A DNA stretch of 64,000 bases, taken from positions 186,001-250,000 of the forward strand of contig NZ_JAERQG010000003.1 of assembly GCF_016734805.1 (NCBI RefSeq), in the 5' to 3' direction. Under the pieces are notes generated by a model. The model was not told where the DNA came from, made no database searches, and saw only the letters and a program-made list of their open reading frames with translations. This document shows positions 14,988-23,436 of the stretch, in pieces. The DNA is from Marivirga atlantica. GTDB taxonomy: Bacteria > Bacteroidota > Bacteroidia > Cytophagales > Cyclobacteriaceae. The position numbers and the translations under genes were made by a program. Numbering within the stretch: position 1 is the stretch's first letter; the number at the start of each line of letters is the position of its first letter.

Positions 14988-16472
14988 ATGGAAAAATTTG
15001 ACCTGATTGTGATTGGTGCTGGCCCATCAGGCTATGCTGCAGCCATGCGTGCTGTTGATTTTAAGAAGAAAACACTCCTAATCGAAAGAAACACTTTAGG
15101 AGGTGCAGGCATTACCAATGGCGCATTATCCTCTAAAACCTGGTGGGAACTTTCTCGTGATATGCTGGCCTTCCGTAAAAACCTGAAGCGTTATGGCATG
15201 ACACCTCCCTCTGCCATATGGAAAGAAATTCAGTCAGAAGTAAATACTGCAGTAAAGGAGAAAGTTGATCTCTTAAATGATCATTTGGAGCATATTAAAA
15301 CAGACAGCAAATACAGTAACTACTTAACCTTCATTCAAGGAGAAGCAGATATTATTGCTGAGCATCAGGTGCATGTAAAAAATGGCAATGGGGAAATCAC
15401 CTATGAAGGGAGCAACATCATTATTGCTACTGGCAGCAGACCACGTCATGTGCCCGAACTTCCTATTGATGAAAAACATGTTTTTACCAGTGATGGCATA
15501 GAGCAAATGGATGACTTTCCGGAGAGTCTTGTGATTGTTGGTGCTGGTGTTATTGGTTGTGAATATGCCACCATATTTGCAGGATTCGGTAAAACAAAGG
15601 TTTATTTAATCGATAAAGGAGATAGTATTTTACCTTTTGAGGACAGTGATGTCGTGGAAGTAATTGAGCGCAATCTGGAAGCAGAAGGTGTGCATATTCA
15701 CCGTAATTCACAGCTTTCCAAAATGGAGGTTAAAGATGGCCGAGTGCATTATACGCTTACTTTTACTGATGGAACTGTGGAAGAGTTTGAAGTGGAAAAG
15801 GCCTTGGTATCAATTGGCCGTGTGCCTAATTTTGAAAAACTCTGGGCAGAAGCTGTTCCTATTAAAATGGGAAAAAGAGGTGTGGAAGACCATGACACCA
15901 ATACAACGGTTAGTAATATTTATGCGGTGGGCGATATCACTGCTGATATCAACCTGGTAAATGTAGGTGAGCTTGAAGGACGGTATGCTGTTGAAAAGAT
16001 TTTTGGTAAGCCAGACAAAAAGCTAGTCTATGAAAATATCAGCACCATCATGTTTCTGAATCCCGAAGTGGCAGGTGTTGGCTTAAACGAAAAAATGGCC
16101 AGACAACAAGGCCTCAATTATAAAGTGGTAAGTCTGGATTACAGCTGCATTTCAAGAGCCATTGCTAAGCGCAATACCGAAGGCTTTATCAAATTATTAG
16201 TTACCGATGATGATGAAATGAAAGTTTTGGGCATGCGCGTGATAGGTGAACAAGCTTCATCAGCCATACAAGCTGTTGCCTTGCTGATTAGCATGAATAA
16301 AGGTATTGAGGAATTGGCTGAATGCGTTCACCCCCACCCGAGCATTACCGAAGGTATACAAGAAAGTGTACGCGCACTATTAGGTAAATCCATCTTAAAA
16401 TCAGGATTGATGAAGAATAAAGTCAGTTGTTACTGCTATGATTGTAGCAAAGAAGAATTGAAAGCTATTTGA
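14988..16472 (+). CDS. FAD-dependent NAD(P) oxidoreductase, lipoamide dehydrogenase-like without the redox disulfide
   Basis: The 494-residue product has the full class I disulfide reductase layout: FAD motif VIGAGPSGYAA (8-18), NAD motif VIVGAGVIGCEYA, AVGDI near the second FAD site, and the C-terminal dimer domain with HPHPSITEGIQESVRALL. At the place of the usual C-x4-C motif it reads GGAGITNGALSSK (38-50), so both redox cysteines are missing. It has instead three cysteines at the extreme C-terminus (Cys481, Cys483, Cys486). It may be a transhydrogenase-like or other pyridine nucleotide oxidoreductase. It overlaps the convergent TPR gene by 8 nt. Confidence 0.82.
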   Translation: MEKFDLIVIGAGPSGYAAAMRAVDFKKKTLLIERNTLGGAGITNGALSSKTWWELSRDMLAFRKNLKRYGMTPPSAIWKEIQSEVNTAVKEKVDLLNDHLEHIKTDSKYSNYLTFIQGEADIIAEHQVHVKNGNGEITYEGSNIIIATGSRPRHVPELPIDEKHVFTSDGIEQMDDFPESLVIVGAGVIGCEYATIFAGFGKTKVYLIDKGDSILPFEDSDVVEVIERNLEAEGVHIHRNSQLSKMEVKDGRVHYTLTFTDGTVEEFEVEKALVSIGRVPNFEKLWAEAVPIKMGKRGVEDHDTNTTVSNIYAVGDITADINLVNVGELEGRYAVEKIFGKPDKKLVYENISTIMFLNPEVAGVGLNEKMARQQGLNYKVVSLDYSCISRAIAKRNTEGFIKLLVTDDDEMKVLGMRVIGEQASSAIQAVALLISMNKGIEELAECVHPHPSITEGIQESVRALLGKSILKSGLMKNKVSCYCYDCSKEELKAI

Positions 16473-17274
16473 TTATATTAATCCTACCCATTAAATCATC
16501 AATCTGGCTTTGATAAAGCTGGAAAGGCACTTCATAATAGGCGTTTGTCTCAGACTTATATTTTCGATATAACTTATCAGCAGTTTCTATACTCTCTTTG
16601 GCTTGTGAAATTTTTCCTTGACTATAATAGACTTTGGCTCTCAGAAAATGAGCTTCAGGATATCTATTATCCATTTCCAATACACTACTTAAAGTAGCTA
16701 ATGCGCTTTCAAAATCCTTGAGATAAAACTGAGCATAGGCCTGATATAAAAAAGCATTTGTCTCAACGTAGTCTGCTCCAAACTCAGCCGTAGTCAATTT
16801 AATTCCTCTTTCGAGATAAGTAAGTGCAGAATCGTAGTTGCCCTCTAATAGAAAAGTCAACCCAATTAATTTATGTAAATTCTCTCCCCAAGCTACCGGA
16901 TTCTGATCGGAAGAAATCTTGAGTAATGTCTTGAAGTCTTCCAACGCATCATCATAGTCATGCATCATATACAGCTTCACATAACCACGGTAACCTATAT
17001 GACCTTCAGGATTAAGGTCGACCGCCTTTTGTAAATAAGCCATTCCGGTATCTATATCTCCCCTTTTATTGAAAGCGATTGATCGCTGTTTCCAAGCATG
17101 ATCATCTGAGGGGTTTTCTGCTAAGTGTAACTTATAATACTCTTGCTTTTCAGTTGAACCTTGAGGAAAATACCTTAAATGTTCATAGTCCTTTATCTCC
17201 TCCTTTTTCGAAGAACTACATGATAAGACTATCAAAGAAATCAGTATCAGAAGGAGGTATTTATAGGAAGACAT
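16465..17274 (-). CDS. TPR-repeat lipoprotein
   Basis: The 269-residue product has a lipoprotein signal (LLLILISLIVLSCSSS) and about six tetratricopeptide-like helical hairpins from residue 50 on, with consensus pieces such as DTGMAYLQKAVDLNPEGHIGY, DSALTYLERGIKLT and PEAHFLRAKVYYSQGKISQAKESI. TPR proteins act as protein-interaction scaffolds, and no catalytic domain is fused. The start overlaps the end of the upstream gene at 17,261 by 14 nt, so the two are translationally coupled, with miaA further upstream in the same direction. Confidence 0.82.
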   Translation of the reverse strand: MSSYKYLLLILISLIVLSCSSSKKEEIKDYEHLRYFPQGSTEKQEYYKLHLAENPSDDHAWKQRSIAFNKRGDIDTGMAYLQKAVDLNPEGHIGYRGYVKLYMMHDYDDALEDFKTLLKISSDQNPVAWGENLHKLIGLTFLLEGNYDSALTYLERGIKLTTAEFGADYVETNAFLYQAYAQFYLKDFESALATLSSVLEMDNRYPEAHFLRAKVYYSQGKISQAKESIETADKLYRKYKSETNAYYEVPFQLYQSQIDDLMGRINIIK

Positions 17275-17773
17275 CTATTATTTTTTTATCCTTTATTCTA
17301 AACTTGATATGCTGATAGGCATCATAAAATTGATCATTAAACTTTCCGGGAAGCCAATAGCCCATAGCGCTAATGGAATCAACTAAGGCATTTTGCAAGG
17401 CCGTATTTTGGTCTTTTTTAATATAATTTTCATCAAAATACTTCGATCTAAACCGACCTGTGAGTCCCTGGCAATTGATTACAAACCTTATCACTATAAT
17501 TCCATCAGATTCAGCTAACTCGTTCAATGCCTCCAGCTTAGGCTTAAAATAATTTTTAATGCTTATTACTCCTTCTTTATATTGAGGATTTACCTGGTAA
17601 TATTCTTGAATGTAGTTTTCATCACAAACGGTAAAATTCGGGTTATCTCGTGCTGTATCAGGTTTAATATAACCTACTTTCTCTTTGGTTCTTAAGCTGT
17701 AAGGGGCTGTATTCTGGGCTAATAAAATTGAAGAGCTTAAACAGGTAATTAGAATTAAAAATAGTCTTAACAT
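17261..17773 (-). CDS. exported protein with TonB-C-like domain
   Basis: This 170-residue product has a signal peptide (RLFLILITCLSSSILLAQ). Its C-terminal half reads like the TonB C-terminal fold often found in small Bacteroidota proteins: DGIIVIRFVINCQGLTGRFR, then ALVDSISAMGYWLPGKFNDQFYDAYQHIKFRI. No membrane anchor or proline-rich spacer is present, so it is not a classical TonB. It lies 2 nt downstream of miaA and overlaps the TPR lipoprotein gene, probably as one transcript. Function unknown. Confidence 0.75.
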   Translation of the reverse strand: MLRLFLILITCLSSSILLAQNTAPYSLRTKEKVGYIKPDTARDNPNFTVCDENYIQEYYQVNPQYKEGVISIKNYFKPKLEALNELAESDGIIVIRFVINCQGLTGRFRSKYFDENYIKKDQNTALQNALVDSISAMGYWLPGKFNDQFYDAYQHIKFRIKDKKIIDVFL

Positions 17774-17775
17774 AT

Positions 17776-18684
17776 TTATTTACTACTTAAATAATCAATT
17801 AACTCCTCTTCATTTTCCGGATGAAACCACTTAAACTCTTTATCTTTTTTAAACCAGGTAAGCTGTCTTTTAGCATACCTCCTGCTATTACGCTTTAATA
17901 ACCGAATGGCCTCTTCCTTATCGTACTTACCATCTAAATACTCGAATATCTCAGTATAACCTACCGTTTGTAATGCATTTAAGTCCTTAAAAGCATAAAA
18001 TTCTTTCGCTTCATTAAATAGTCCTTCTTCAATCATCAAATCCATCCGCAAATCGATGCGTTCATACAGCTCCTCTCTAGGTCTTTCTAAGGCAATTTTA
18101 ACAATATCAAAAGGTCTGTCGGAAGGTTTATTTTTTGAACGCCAATAGGTCATATTCTTGCCGCTGGCTTCATAAACTTCCATTGCCCGCGTTAAACGAA
18201 TGGGATTATGTTGATCAACTATCTCAAAATATTCAGGATCAATAGTTTTTACCTGATCTTGTAAAAAAGCGAGTCCCTTTTCTTCTCTCAGTAAATTCCA
18301 TTTCTCACGAATCTCTTCGGCTACAGCAGGCATATCATCCATGCCTTCGCACAGTGCTTTGATATACAATCCGGAACCGCCAGTTACTACTACGGTATGA
18401 TAAGTTTGAAATAACTCATTCAACAAGCTCAAAGCATCCCTTTCATACTGGGCCACATCATAAGTATCATGAATACTCAAACTATTGATAAAATAGTGTT
18501 TTACGCGGGTCAACTCCTCTGGTGAAGGCTTGGCAGTACCAATCTCCAACTCCTTATAAAATTGCCTGGAGTCTGCTGATAAAATCACCGTATTAAAATG
18601 TTCGGCCACCTCTAAGGATAGGTCAGTTTTACCCACAGCAGTTGGCCCGGCAATTACAATGATACGTTTTGTTTTTTTATCCAA
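17776..18684 (-). CDS. miaA: tRNA dimethylallyltransferase MiaA
   Basis: The 302-residue length is usual for the family. It has the P-loop AGPTAVGKTDLS (about 12-23), the DSRQFYKELEIGTAKPS motif (substrate and tRNA contact), HYFINSLSIHDTYDVAQYERDA, and the late NSRRYAKRQLTWFKKD helix. MiaA adds a dimethylallyl group to N6 of adenine-37 in tRNAs that read codons starting with U. Another A37-modifying enzyme, mtaB, is at 52,821. It is transcribed away from the sensor kinase gene at 18,742, with only 57 nt between, so promoters for both must lie in that short gap. Confidence 0.95.
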   Translation of the reverse strand: MDKKTKRIIVIAGPTAVGKTDLSLEVAEHFNTVILSADSRQFYKELEIGTAKPSPEELTRVKHYFINSLSIHDTYDVAQYERDALSLLNELFQTYHTVVVTGGSGLYIKALCEGMDDMPAVAEEIREKWNLLREEKGLAFLQDQVKTIDPEYFEIVDQHNPIRLTRAMEVYEASGKNMTYWRSKNKPSDRPFDIVKIALERPREELYERIDLRMDLMIEEGLFNEAKEFYAFKDLNALQTVGYTEIFEYLDGKYDKEEAIRLLKRNSRRYAKRQLTWFKKDKEFKWFHPENEEELIDYLSSK

Positions 18685-18741
18685 TTCTTAGCATAATTAG
18701 CCTTTTATAAACTAAATTAAAGGTTTTAACCTTCAACCTTT

Positions 18742-21700
18742 TTGGATTTACAAAAATACGATAAAGAACAACTAATAAAAGAAATTGAGAAGCTACAGTC
18801 TCAACTGGCACAAACTCAATATTTTGATCAAAACGGCAAATACATGCTGTCAGCTCAGGCTTTTGAAGACAGCATCGACTTGAGCATGGAACTGTCAAAA
18901 GATGGACGTATTCTTAAAACCAATAAGAATTGGCGTAAAACCTTAGGGTATAAAAATGAGGAACTCAGTCACATCTATTTGAGAGACATTATTCAGGATG
19001 ACAATCTCCCCGCTTTTCAAGCTGTTTTCAACAAGGTAGCTGAAAGCGGCAAGCAGTCGTTTATTGAGGCTCGCTTAAGTTCTAAAGAAGGTGAAATTAT
19101 TTATGTAAGCGGCAGTCTATTTTCTGTTAATAACGGAGAATCATTAGTGGGTGCATTTCATGATATCACACACCAGGTAAATGCAGAAAAGGCTCAGAAC
19201 CTTTATTATGTAATTTCAAATTTAACGCTGAATGCCACTAACTTACAGCAGCTTTTCAAAAGTATCCACAATATTCTAAACGAAACAATTGAAGCCAATA
19301 ACTTCTTCATTGCGCAGTTTGATTTTGACAAAAAGCTTATTCATTTTCCATATATTTTTGATGATTACATTCCTGATAGTCCAAAATCAATTACTTCTCC
19401 TTTAGGTAAAGGGCTTTGCGAATATCTTTATCATATCAACGAGCCTAAAATTTTTAAGGAAAGCCAGATCATGGATATGATCATTGATGGTAAAATTGAT
19501 AAGCTTGGCTCTGTGCCCAAATCCTTTTTAGGTGTACCCTTTAGAACTGAAAAAGGTATACCTGGTGTAATTGGCGTACAGAGTTATAGAAATGAAAATA
19601 GCTATACCCAGCGCGATTTGGAATTACTCAATTTTATTTCTGCGCAAGTGGTACTTTCCGTTGAACGGAAAATCAACGAGGAAAAGCTCAACAATCAGGC
19701 CGCCAGGTTGCAGTCTATTTTTGACAGTTCTAACCACATTATTTGGTCCATTGATAATGGTCTCAGAATTACGTCTTTCAACAGGAACTTTGAGTATGAA
19801 ATGCTCAAGAATTTTAATATTAAGCCTGTTCCTGATACGCAGCTAAAGGGTAAACATATTTTTGATAAACTATCCGACAACCAAAAAGAATTCTGGAAAA
19901 ATAAGTTTGATCTTGCACTGGACGGACGAGCACAAAATTTTGAATTAAAATTCATTGATCCTGACAGCTCGAAAATTATCTGGAGAGAAATTTACCTCAA
20001 CCCAATTTACTCGGAAAATGGTGAGGTAAGAGGCGTTTCAGGTATTGCTCATGACATTACAGATAAAAAAGCCAATGCTGTTCAGATTCTTGAATCAGAG
20101 AATCGTTTTAGAAAAATATTCGAATCTTTTCAGGATATCTATTTCAACTGTACACTTAGTGGCACTATTCTACTTATAAGTCCATCCGTAAAGGACATGA
20201 TAGGTTATGATGCTGAGGAAGTTACTGGGAAGAATGTTACCAATTATTATCTGTACACTAAAAAAACCAAAGACCTCTTAAAACAATTGGTGGCCAAGCG
20301 TAGGGTACAAAACTTTGAAGCCACGCTGATCACCCATGATGGTAGACTCATTAACTGTATTTGCAACGTTCGAATATTGCGCGACAAGGAAAGCAGGGAA
20401 GTTACTATTGAAGGAGTGGCCAGAGATATTACTAAGCTGAAACAGGCCAATCGTGAATTGATGCACGCCAAGAACCTTGCTGAAAACTCCTTAAAGGTTA
20501 AGGAGCAGTTCCTGGCCAATATGAGTCATGAAATTCGTACACCTATGAATGGTGTTATCGGCATGGTTGACTTACTCTCGCAAACACCTCTTAATCCTGA
20601 ACAGAGAAATTTTGTTGATGTAATCAAGCGGTCCTCACAAACGTTATTGACCATACTGAACGATATACTTGACCTTTCTAAAATTGAAGCCGGCAAGATG
20701 AAGCTTCATCCTGCTGTTACAGAAATTGAAGATATATTTGAGAAAGTGCTTAACCTCTTTTCACAGCAGGCCAAGCAGAAGGAAATTACCCTCAACTATA
20801 AAATTGATCAAAATATCCCTCAGTATTTGTTACTCGATGAAACTCGTGTACTTCAGATATTATCAAACCTAACTTCCAATGCATTAAAGTTTACGGATAA
20901 ACAGGGCTCAGTAACTCTGCATGCCTCGCGCGAGAATGAAAGTGGCACTTATAGAATAGCTGTTGAAGACACCGGAATAGGTATTAGCATTAACGATCAA
21001 CAGAAACTATTTAGGTTGTTTACCCAGGTTGACAACTCCAGCACTAAGTCATTCAGCGGTACTGGTTTAGGACTTGCTATTTCGAAAGAACTAAGTCAAC
21101 TAATGGGTGGAGAAATAGGCGTTAACTCAGAACCAGATGCCGGCAGTGTATTTTGGTTCACCATGAAGGCTGATCAAGCTAAAGATCAAGAAGTTGAACG
21201 ATATTTGAACGATAAAAGCAAACAAGGTAAAAAGCACCAATTTAAATTTAATTACAGTGAGGCGCCCTACATTCTAATTGTTGATGATAACACTATAAAC
21301 CGACAGGTAGCCAGTCAGATACTTTATAAATCAGGCTTTAGAACAGATATTGCCACGGGTGGTAAAATGGCCATTGACAAGGTAAAAAGGCATAACTATG
21401 ATTTAATACTCATGGATATACAAATGCCACAAATGGATGGCATTACCGCTACCAAAGAGATTAAAAAACTTAGTAAGAAAATACCGCCTATTATAGCCAT
21501 GACTGCCTATTCAATGAAGGAAGACAGAGAACGCTTTCTTGGGATGGGTATGGACGATTATCTCGCCAAACCAATTGTTTCAAAAGTATTGCTTGAGAAA
21601 ATAAGCGAGCATCTTAAAGTTGAAGCCGAAATAGAAGAGGTTAATTTTCAAAAAACCACCCCTGAACACAATAAGGAACCCGAAATAATCGATGTAGAAG

Positions 21701-22017
21701 TATTGGAACAGCTTAAGAAGTATGCTGATGAAACCGTTATCTCATCAATTTTTGAAGAGTTTGAAATTGAAGCCAAGGGTCTTATACTTGATAGCATCAA
21801 TGCTGAAAAGACTTCGGACATCACAAAAATTTTAAGTAATTTGCATACCCTCAAAGGAAATGCTGGAACTTTGGGTGTGCATAATTTAGAGAGTCAAGCT
21901 AAGAAAATTGAGACTGACTTAAAAGATGAAAAAACTGATAGTCTGAAAAAAGACTTGAACGATTTACTAAATTATTTTAATAAATTTACAGAGAATTACC
22001 AGTCAATTTTACAATAG
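18742..22017 (+). CDS. hybrid sensor histidine kinase (PAS-GAF-PAS-PAS-HisKA-HATPase-REC-HPt)
   Basis: The 1,091-residue product has no membrane segment, so it senses in the cytoplasm. In order it shows a coiled-coil start, PAS (about 45-145), GAF (about 160-315), two more PAS domains (about 325-440 and 450-570), HisKA with His596 in MSHEIRTP, HATPase_c with DTGIGI and GTGLGLAIS boxes, a REC domain with Asp892 in LILMDIQMP, and an HPt domain with His1035 in HTLKGNAG. This is a full internal phosphorelay. The start is TTG at 18,742 (MDLQKYDKEQ); no nearer ATG fits. The next gene, a lone receiver, begins 1 nt after the stop. Confidence 0.92.
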   Translation: MDLQKYDKEQLIKEIEKLQSQLAQTQYFDQNGKYMLSAQAFEDSIDLSMELSKDGRILKTNKNWRKTLGYKNEELSHIYLRDIIQDDNLPAFQAVFNKVAESGKQSFIEARLSSKEGEIIYVSGSLFSVNNGESLVGAFHDITHQVNAEKAQNLYYVISNLTLNATNLQQLFKSIHNILNETIEANNFFIAQFDFDKKLIHFPYIFDDYIPDSPKSITSPLGKGLCEYLYHINEPKIFKESQIMDMIIDGKIDKLGSVPKSFLGVPFRTEKGIPGVIGVQSYRNENSYTQRDLELLNFISAQVVLSVERKINEEKLNNQAARLQSIFDSSNHIIWSIDNGLRITSFNRNFEYEMLKNFNIKPVPDTQLKGKHIFDKLSDNQKEFWKNKFDLALDGRAQNFELKFIDPDSSKIIWREIYLNPIYSENGEVRGVSGIAHDITDKKANAVQILESENRFRKIFESFQDIYFNCTLSGTILLISPSVKDMIGYDAEEVTGKNVTNYYLYTKKTKDLLKQLVAKRRVQNFEATLITHDGRLINCICNVRILRDKESREVTIEGVARDITKLKQANRELMHAKNLAENSLKVKEQFLANMSHEIRTPMNGVIGMVDLLSQTPLNPEQRNFVDVIKRSSQTLLTILNDILDLSKIEAGKMKLHPAVTEIEDIFEKVLNLFSQQAKQKEITLNYKIDQNIPQYLLLDETRVLQILSNLTSNALKFTDKQGSVTLHASRENESGTYRIAVEDTGIGISINDQQKLFRLFTQVDNSSTKSFSGTGLGLAISKELSQLMGGEIGVNSEPDAGSVFWFTMKADQAKDQEVERYLNDKSKQGKKHQFKFNYSEAPYILIVDDNTINRQVASQILYKSGFRTDIATGGKMAIDKVKRHNYDLILMDIQMPQMDGITATKEIKKLSKKIPPIIAMTAYSMKEDRERFLGMGMDDYLAKPIVSKVLLEKISEHLKVEAEIEEVNFQKTTPEHNKEPEIIDVEVLEQLKKYADETVISSIFEEFEIEAKGLILDSINAEKTSDITKILSNLHTLKGNAGTLGVHNLESQAKKIETDLKDEKTDSLKKDLNDLLNYFNKFTENYQSILQ

Positions 22018-22018
22018 A

Positions 22019-22396
22019 ATGGCAGAAAACAAGAAAGTACTGATAGCAGAAGATAGTTCTGTAATCCAAAACCTAACAAAAAAGATTTTGATGATGCAAA
22101 ACTACTCAATCCACTCGGCAAAGAATGGTGAGCAAGTAATGAAGGCATTAGAACAAGATAGATTTGATATCATATTAATGGATATTAATATGCCGGTTAT
22201 GGATGGCATGGAATGCACAAAAGCTATCCGAGCTCTGGATAATCCTGAAAAGGCTAATATTCCGATTATAGCGATAACCGGTAATGCTAAAAACTATTCA
22301 ATGGAAGACTTTAAAGATGCGGGCATAAACGAATATTTGCCTAAACCTCTAAATTTTGATCAACTTGTTGAAACAGTTAAAAAGCTGACTAGTTAA
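22019..22396 (+). CDS. single-domain response regulator
   Basis: The 125-residue product is a CheY-like receiver only. It has acidic pocket ED at residues 11-12, phospho-acceptor Asp55 in IILMDINMP, a Thr at the switch position (IAITGNA) and Lys in LPKPL near 108. It has no output domain. It starts 1 nt after the hybrid kinase, so it is the likely receiver of phosphate from that kinase's HPt domain (His1035). It would then act through protein contact. The following unknown gene starts 6 nt later. Confidence 0.92.
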   Translation: MAENKKVLIAEDSSVIQNLTKKILMMQNYSIHSAKNGEQVMKALEQDRFDIILMDINMPVMDGMECTKAIRALDNPEKANIPIIAITGNAKNYSMEDFKDAGINEYLPKPLNFDQLVETVKKLTS

Positions 22397-22402
22397 AATT
22401 TT

Positions 22403-22678
22403 ATGAAGATTAAGTACACCAAATCTTTCCTGAACAAACTTGAAGATGTTTTCTCTGAATCGGATTATATGCTCCGATATGAAAAAGGAAATTTCAAATC
22501 AGGCTATTGTGTACTTAAAGATCAGAATATAGTGATAGTCAATAAATTTTTTGATTTAACAGGTAAAATCAATTGTTTGCTTGAAATCATGAAAAGTATT
22601 GAACTTGACTCCAAATCATTTTCTGAGAAAAACAGAAACTTTTATCTGGAACTTCAACAAACCGAATTAGCTCTTTGA
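22403..22678 (+). CDS. small protein of unknown function in phosphorelay operon
   Basis: The 91-residue product has no signal or membrane segment. It starts KIKYTKSFLNKLEDVFSESDYMLRYEKGNFKSGYC, followed by strands CVLKDQNIVIVNKFF and a long helix rich in Glu, Lys and Ser. I do not recognise a named domain. It overlaps the hydrolase gene by 4 nt and follows the response regulator by 6 nt, so it is translated from the same message. Its place between a lone receiver and a metallo-hydrolase is its only clue. Confidence 0.78.
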   Translation: MKIKYTKSFLNKLEDVFSESDYMLRYEKGNFKSGYCVLKDQNIVIVNKFFDLTGKINCLLEIMKSIELDSKSFSEKNRNFYLELQQTELAL

Positions 22679-23436
22679 AAGTAACCTTTTTAGGCACCGG
22701 CACTTCTCAGGGTATACCAGTTATAGGATGTGAGTGTGATGTCTGTACCTCATTAGATTTTCGAGACAAAAGACTTCGCACCAGTATTCACCTTGAGGTA
22801 GATGATACCAGCATAGTGGTTGACACAGGACCTGACTTTAGAGCACAGATGTTACGTGAGAGAATCACTCACCTTGATGCTGTGCTTTTTACTCATGAAC
22901 ACAAGGACCATACTGCCGGGCTCGATGATGTAAGGTCATTTAACTTCAAGCAGCAATATGATATGCCTGTTTTTGGAAGAAAGCAGGTTCTTGAACAGCT
23001 TAAGCAAGAATTCTCTTACATTTTTGCAGCTAAAAAATATCCAGGAGTACCTCGGGTGAATCTAAACGAAATAAAAAATAAGCCTTTTGAGTTTAATGGA
23101 GTGAATATTCAACCAATAGACGTACTTCATTATAAACTGCCTGTTTTCGGATTCAGAATTAAAGATTTCACTTACATCACAGATGTTAATTACATTTCAG
23201 ATGACGAAAAAGAGAAAATAAAAGGCAGCAAGGCATTAGTTCTTAGCGCTTTACAAAAAGAAGATCACATATCTCATTTTAATTTATCAGAAGCTATTGA
23301 CTTGGTTAATGAGCTAAAAGTACCGCAAGCTTATTTTATTCATATGAGCCATCGTTTAGGTAAGCATGCCGATATAGAAAAAGAACTACCAGAGCACATT
23401 GACCTGGCTCATGATGGATTAAAAATTGAGCTTTAA
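22675..23436 (+). CDS. metallo-beta-lactamase-fold hydrolase, PhnP-like
   Basis: The 253-residue product begins with TTG inside the end of the previous gene. It has the fold's landmarks: FLGTGTSQGIPVIGCECDVC (5-24, a cysteine cluster seen in PhnP-type proteins), VVDTGPDFR, THEHKDHTAGLDDVRSFN (metal motif HxHxDH, about 74-91), and a late HMSHRLGKH. PhnP-type members are cyclic phosphodiesterases, while close relatives have unknown substrates. No phosphonate genes are near. The stop overlaps the ATG of the NFACT gene. Confidence 0.87.
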   Translation: MKVTFLGTGTSQGIPVIGCECDVCTSLDFRDKRLRTSIHLEVDDTSIVVDTGPDFRAQMLRERITHLDAVLFTHEHKDHTAGLDDVRSFNFKQQYDMPVFGRKQVLEQLKQEFSYIFAAKKYPGVPRVNLNEIKNKPFEFNGVNIQPIDVLHYKLPVFGFRIKDFTYITDVNYISDDEKEKIKGSKALVLSALQKEDHISHFNLSEAIDLVNELKVPQAYFIHMSHRLGKHADIEKELPEHIDLAHDGLKIEL

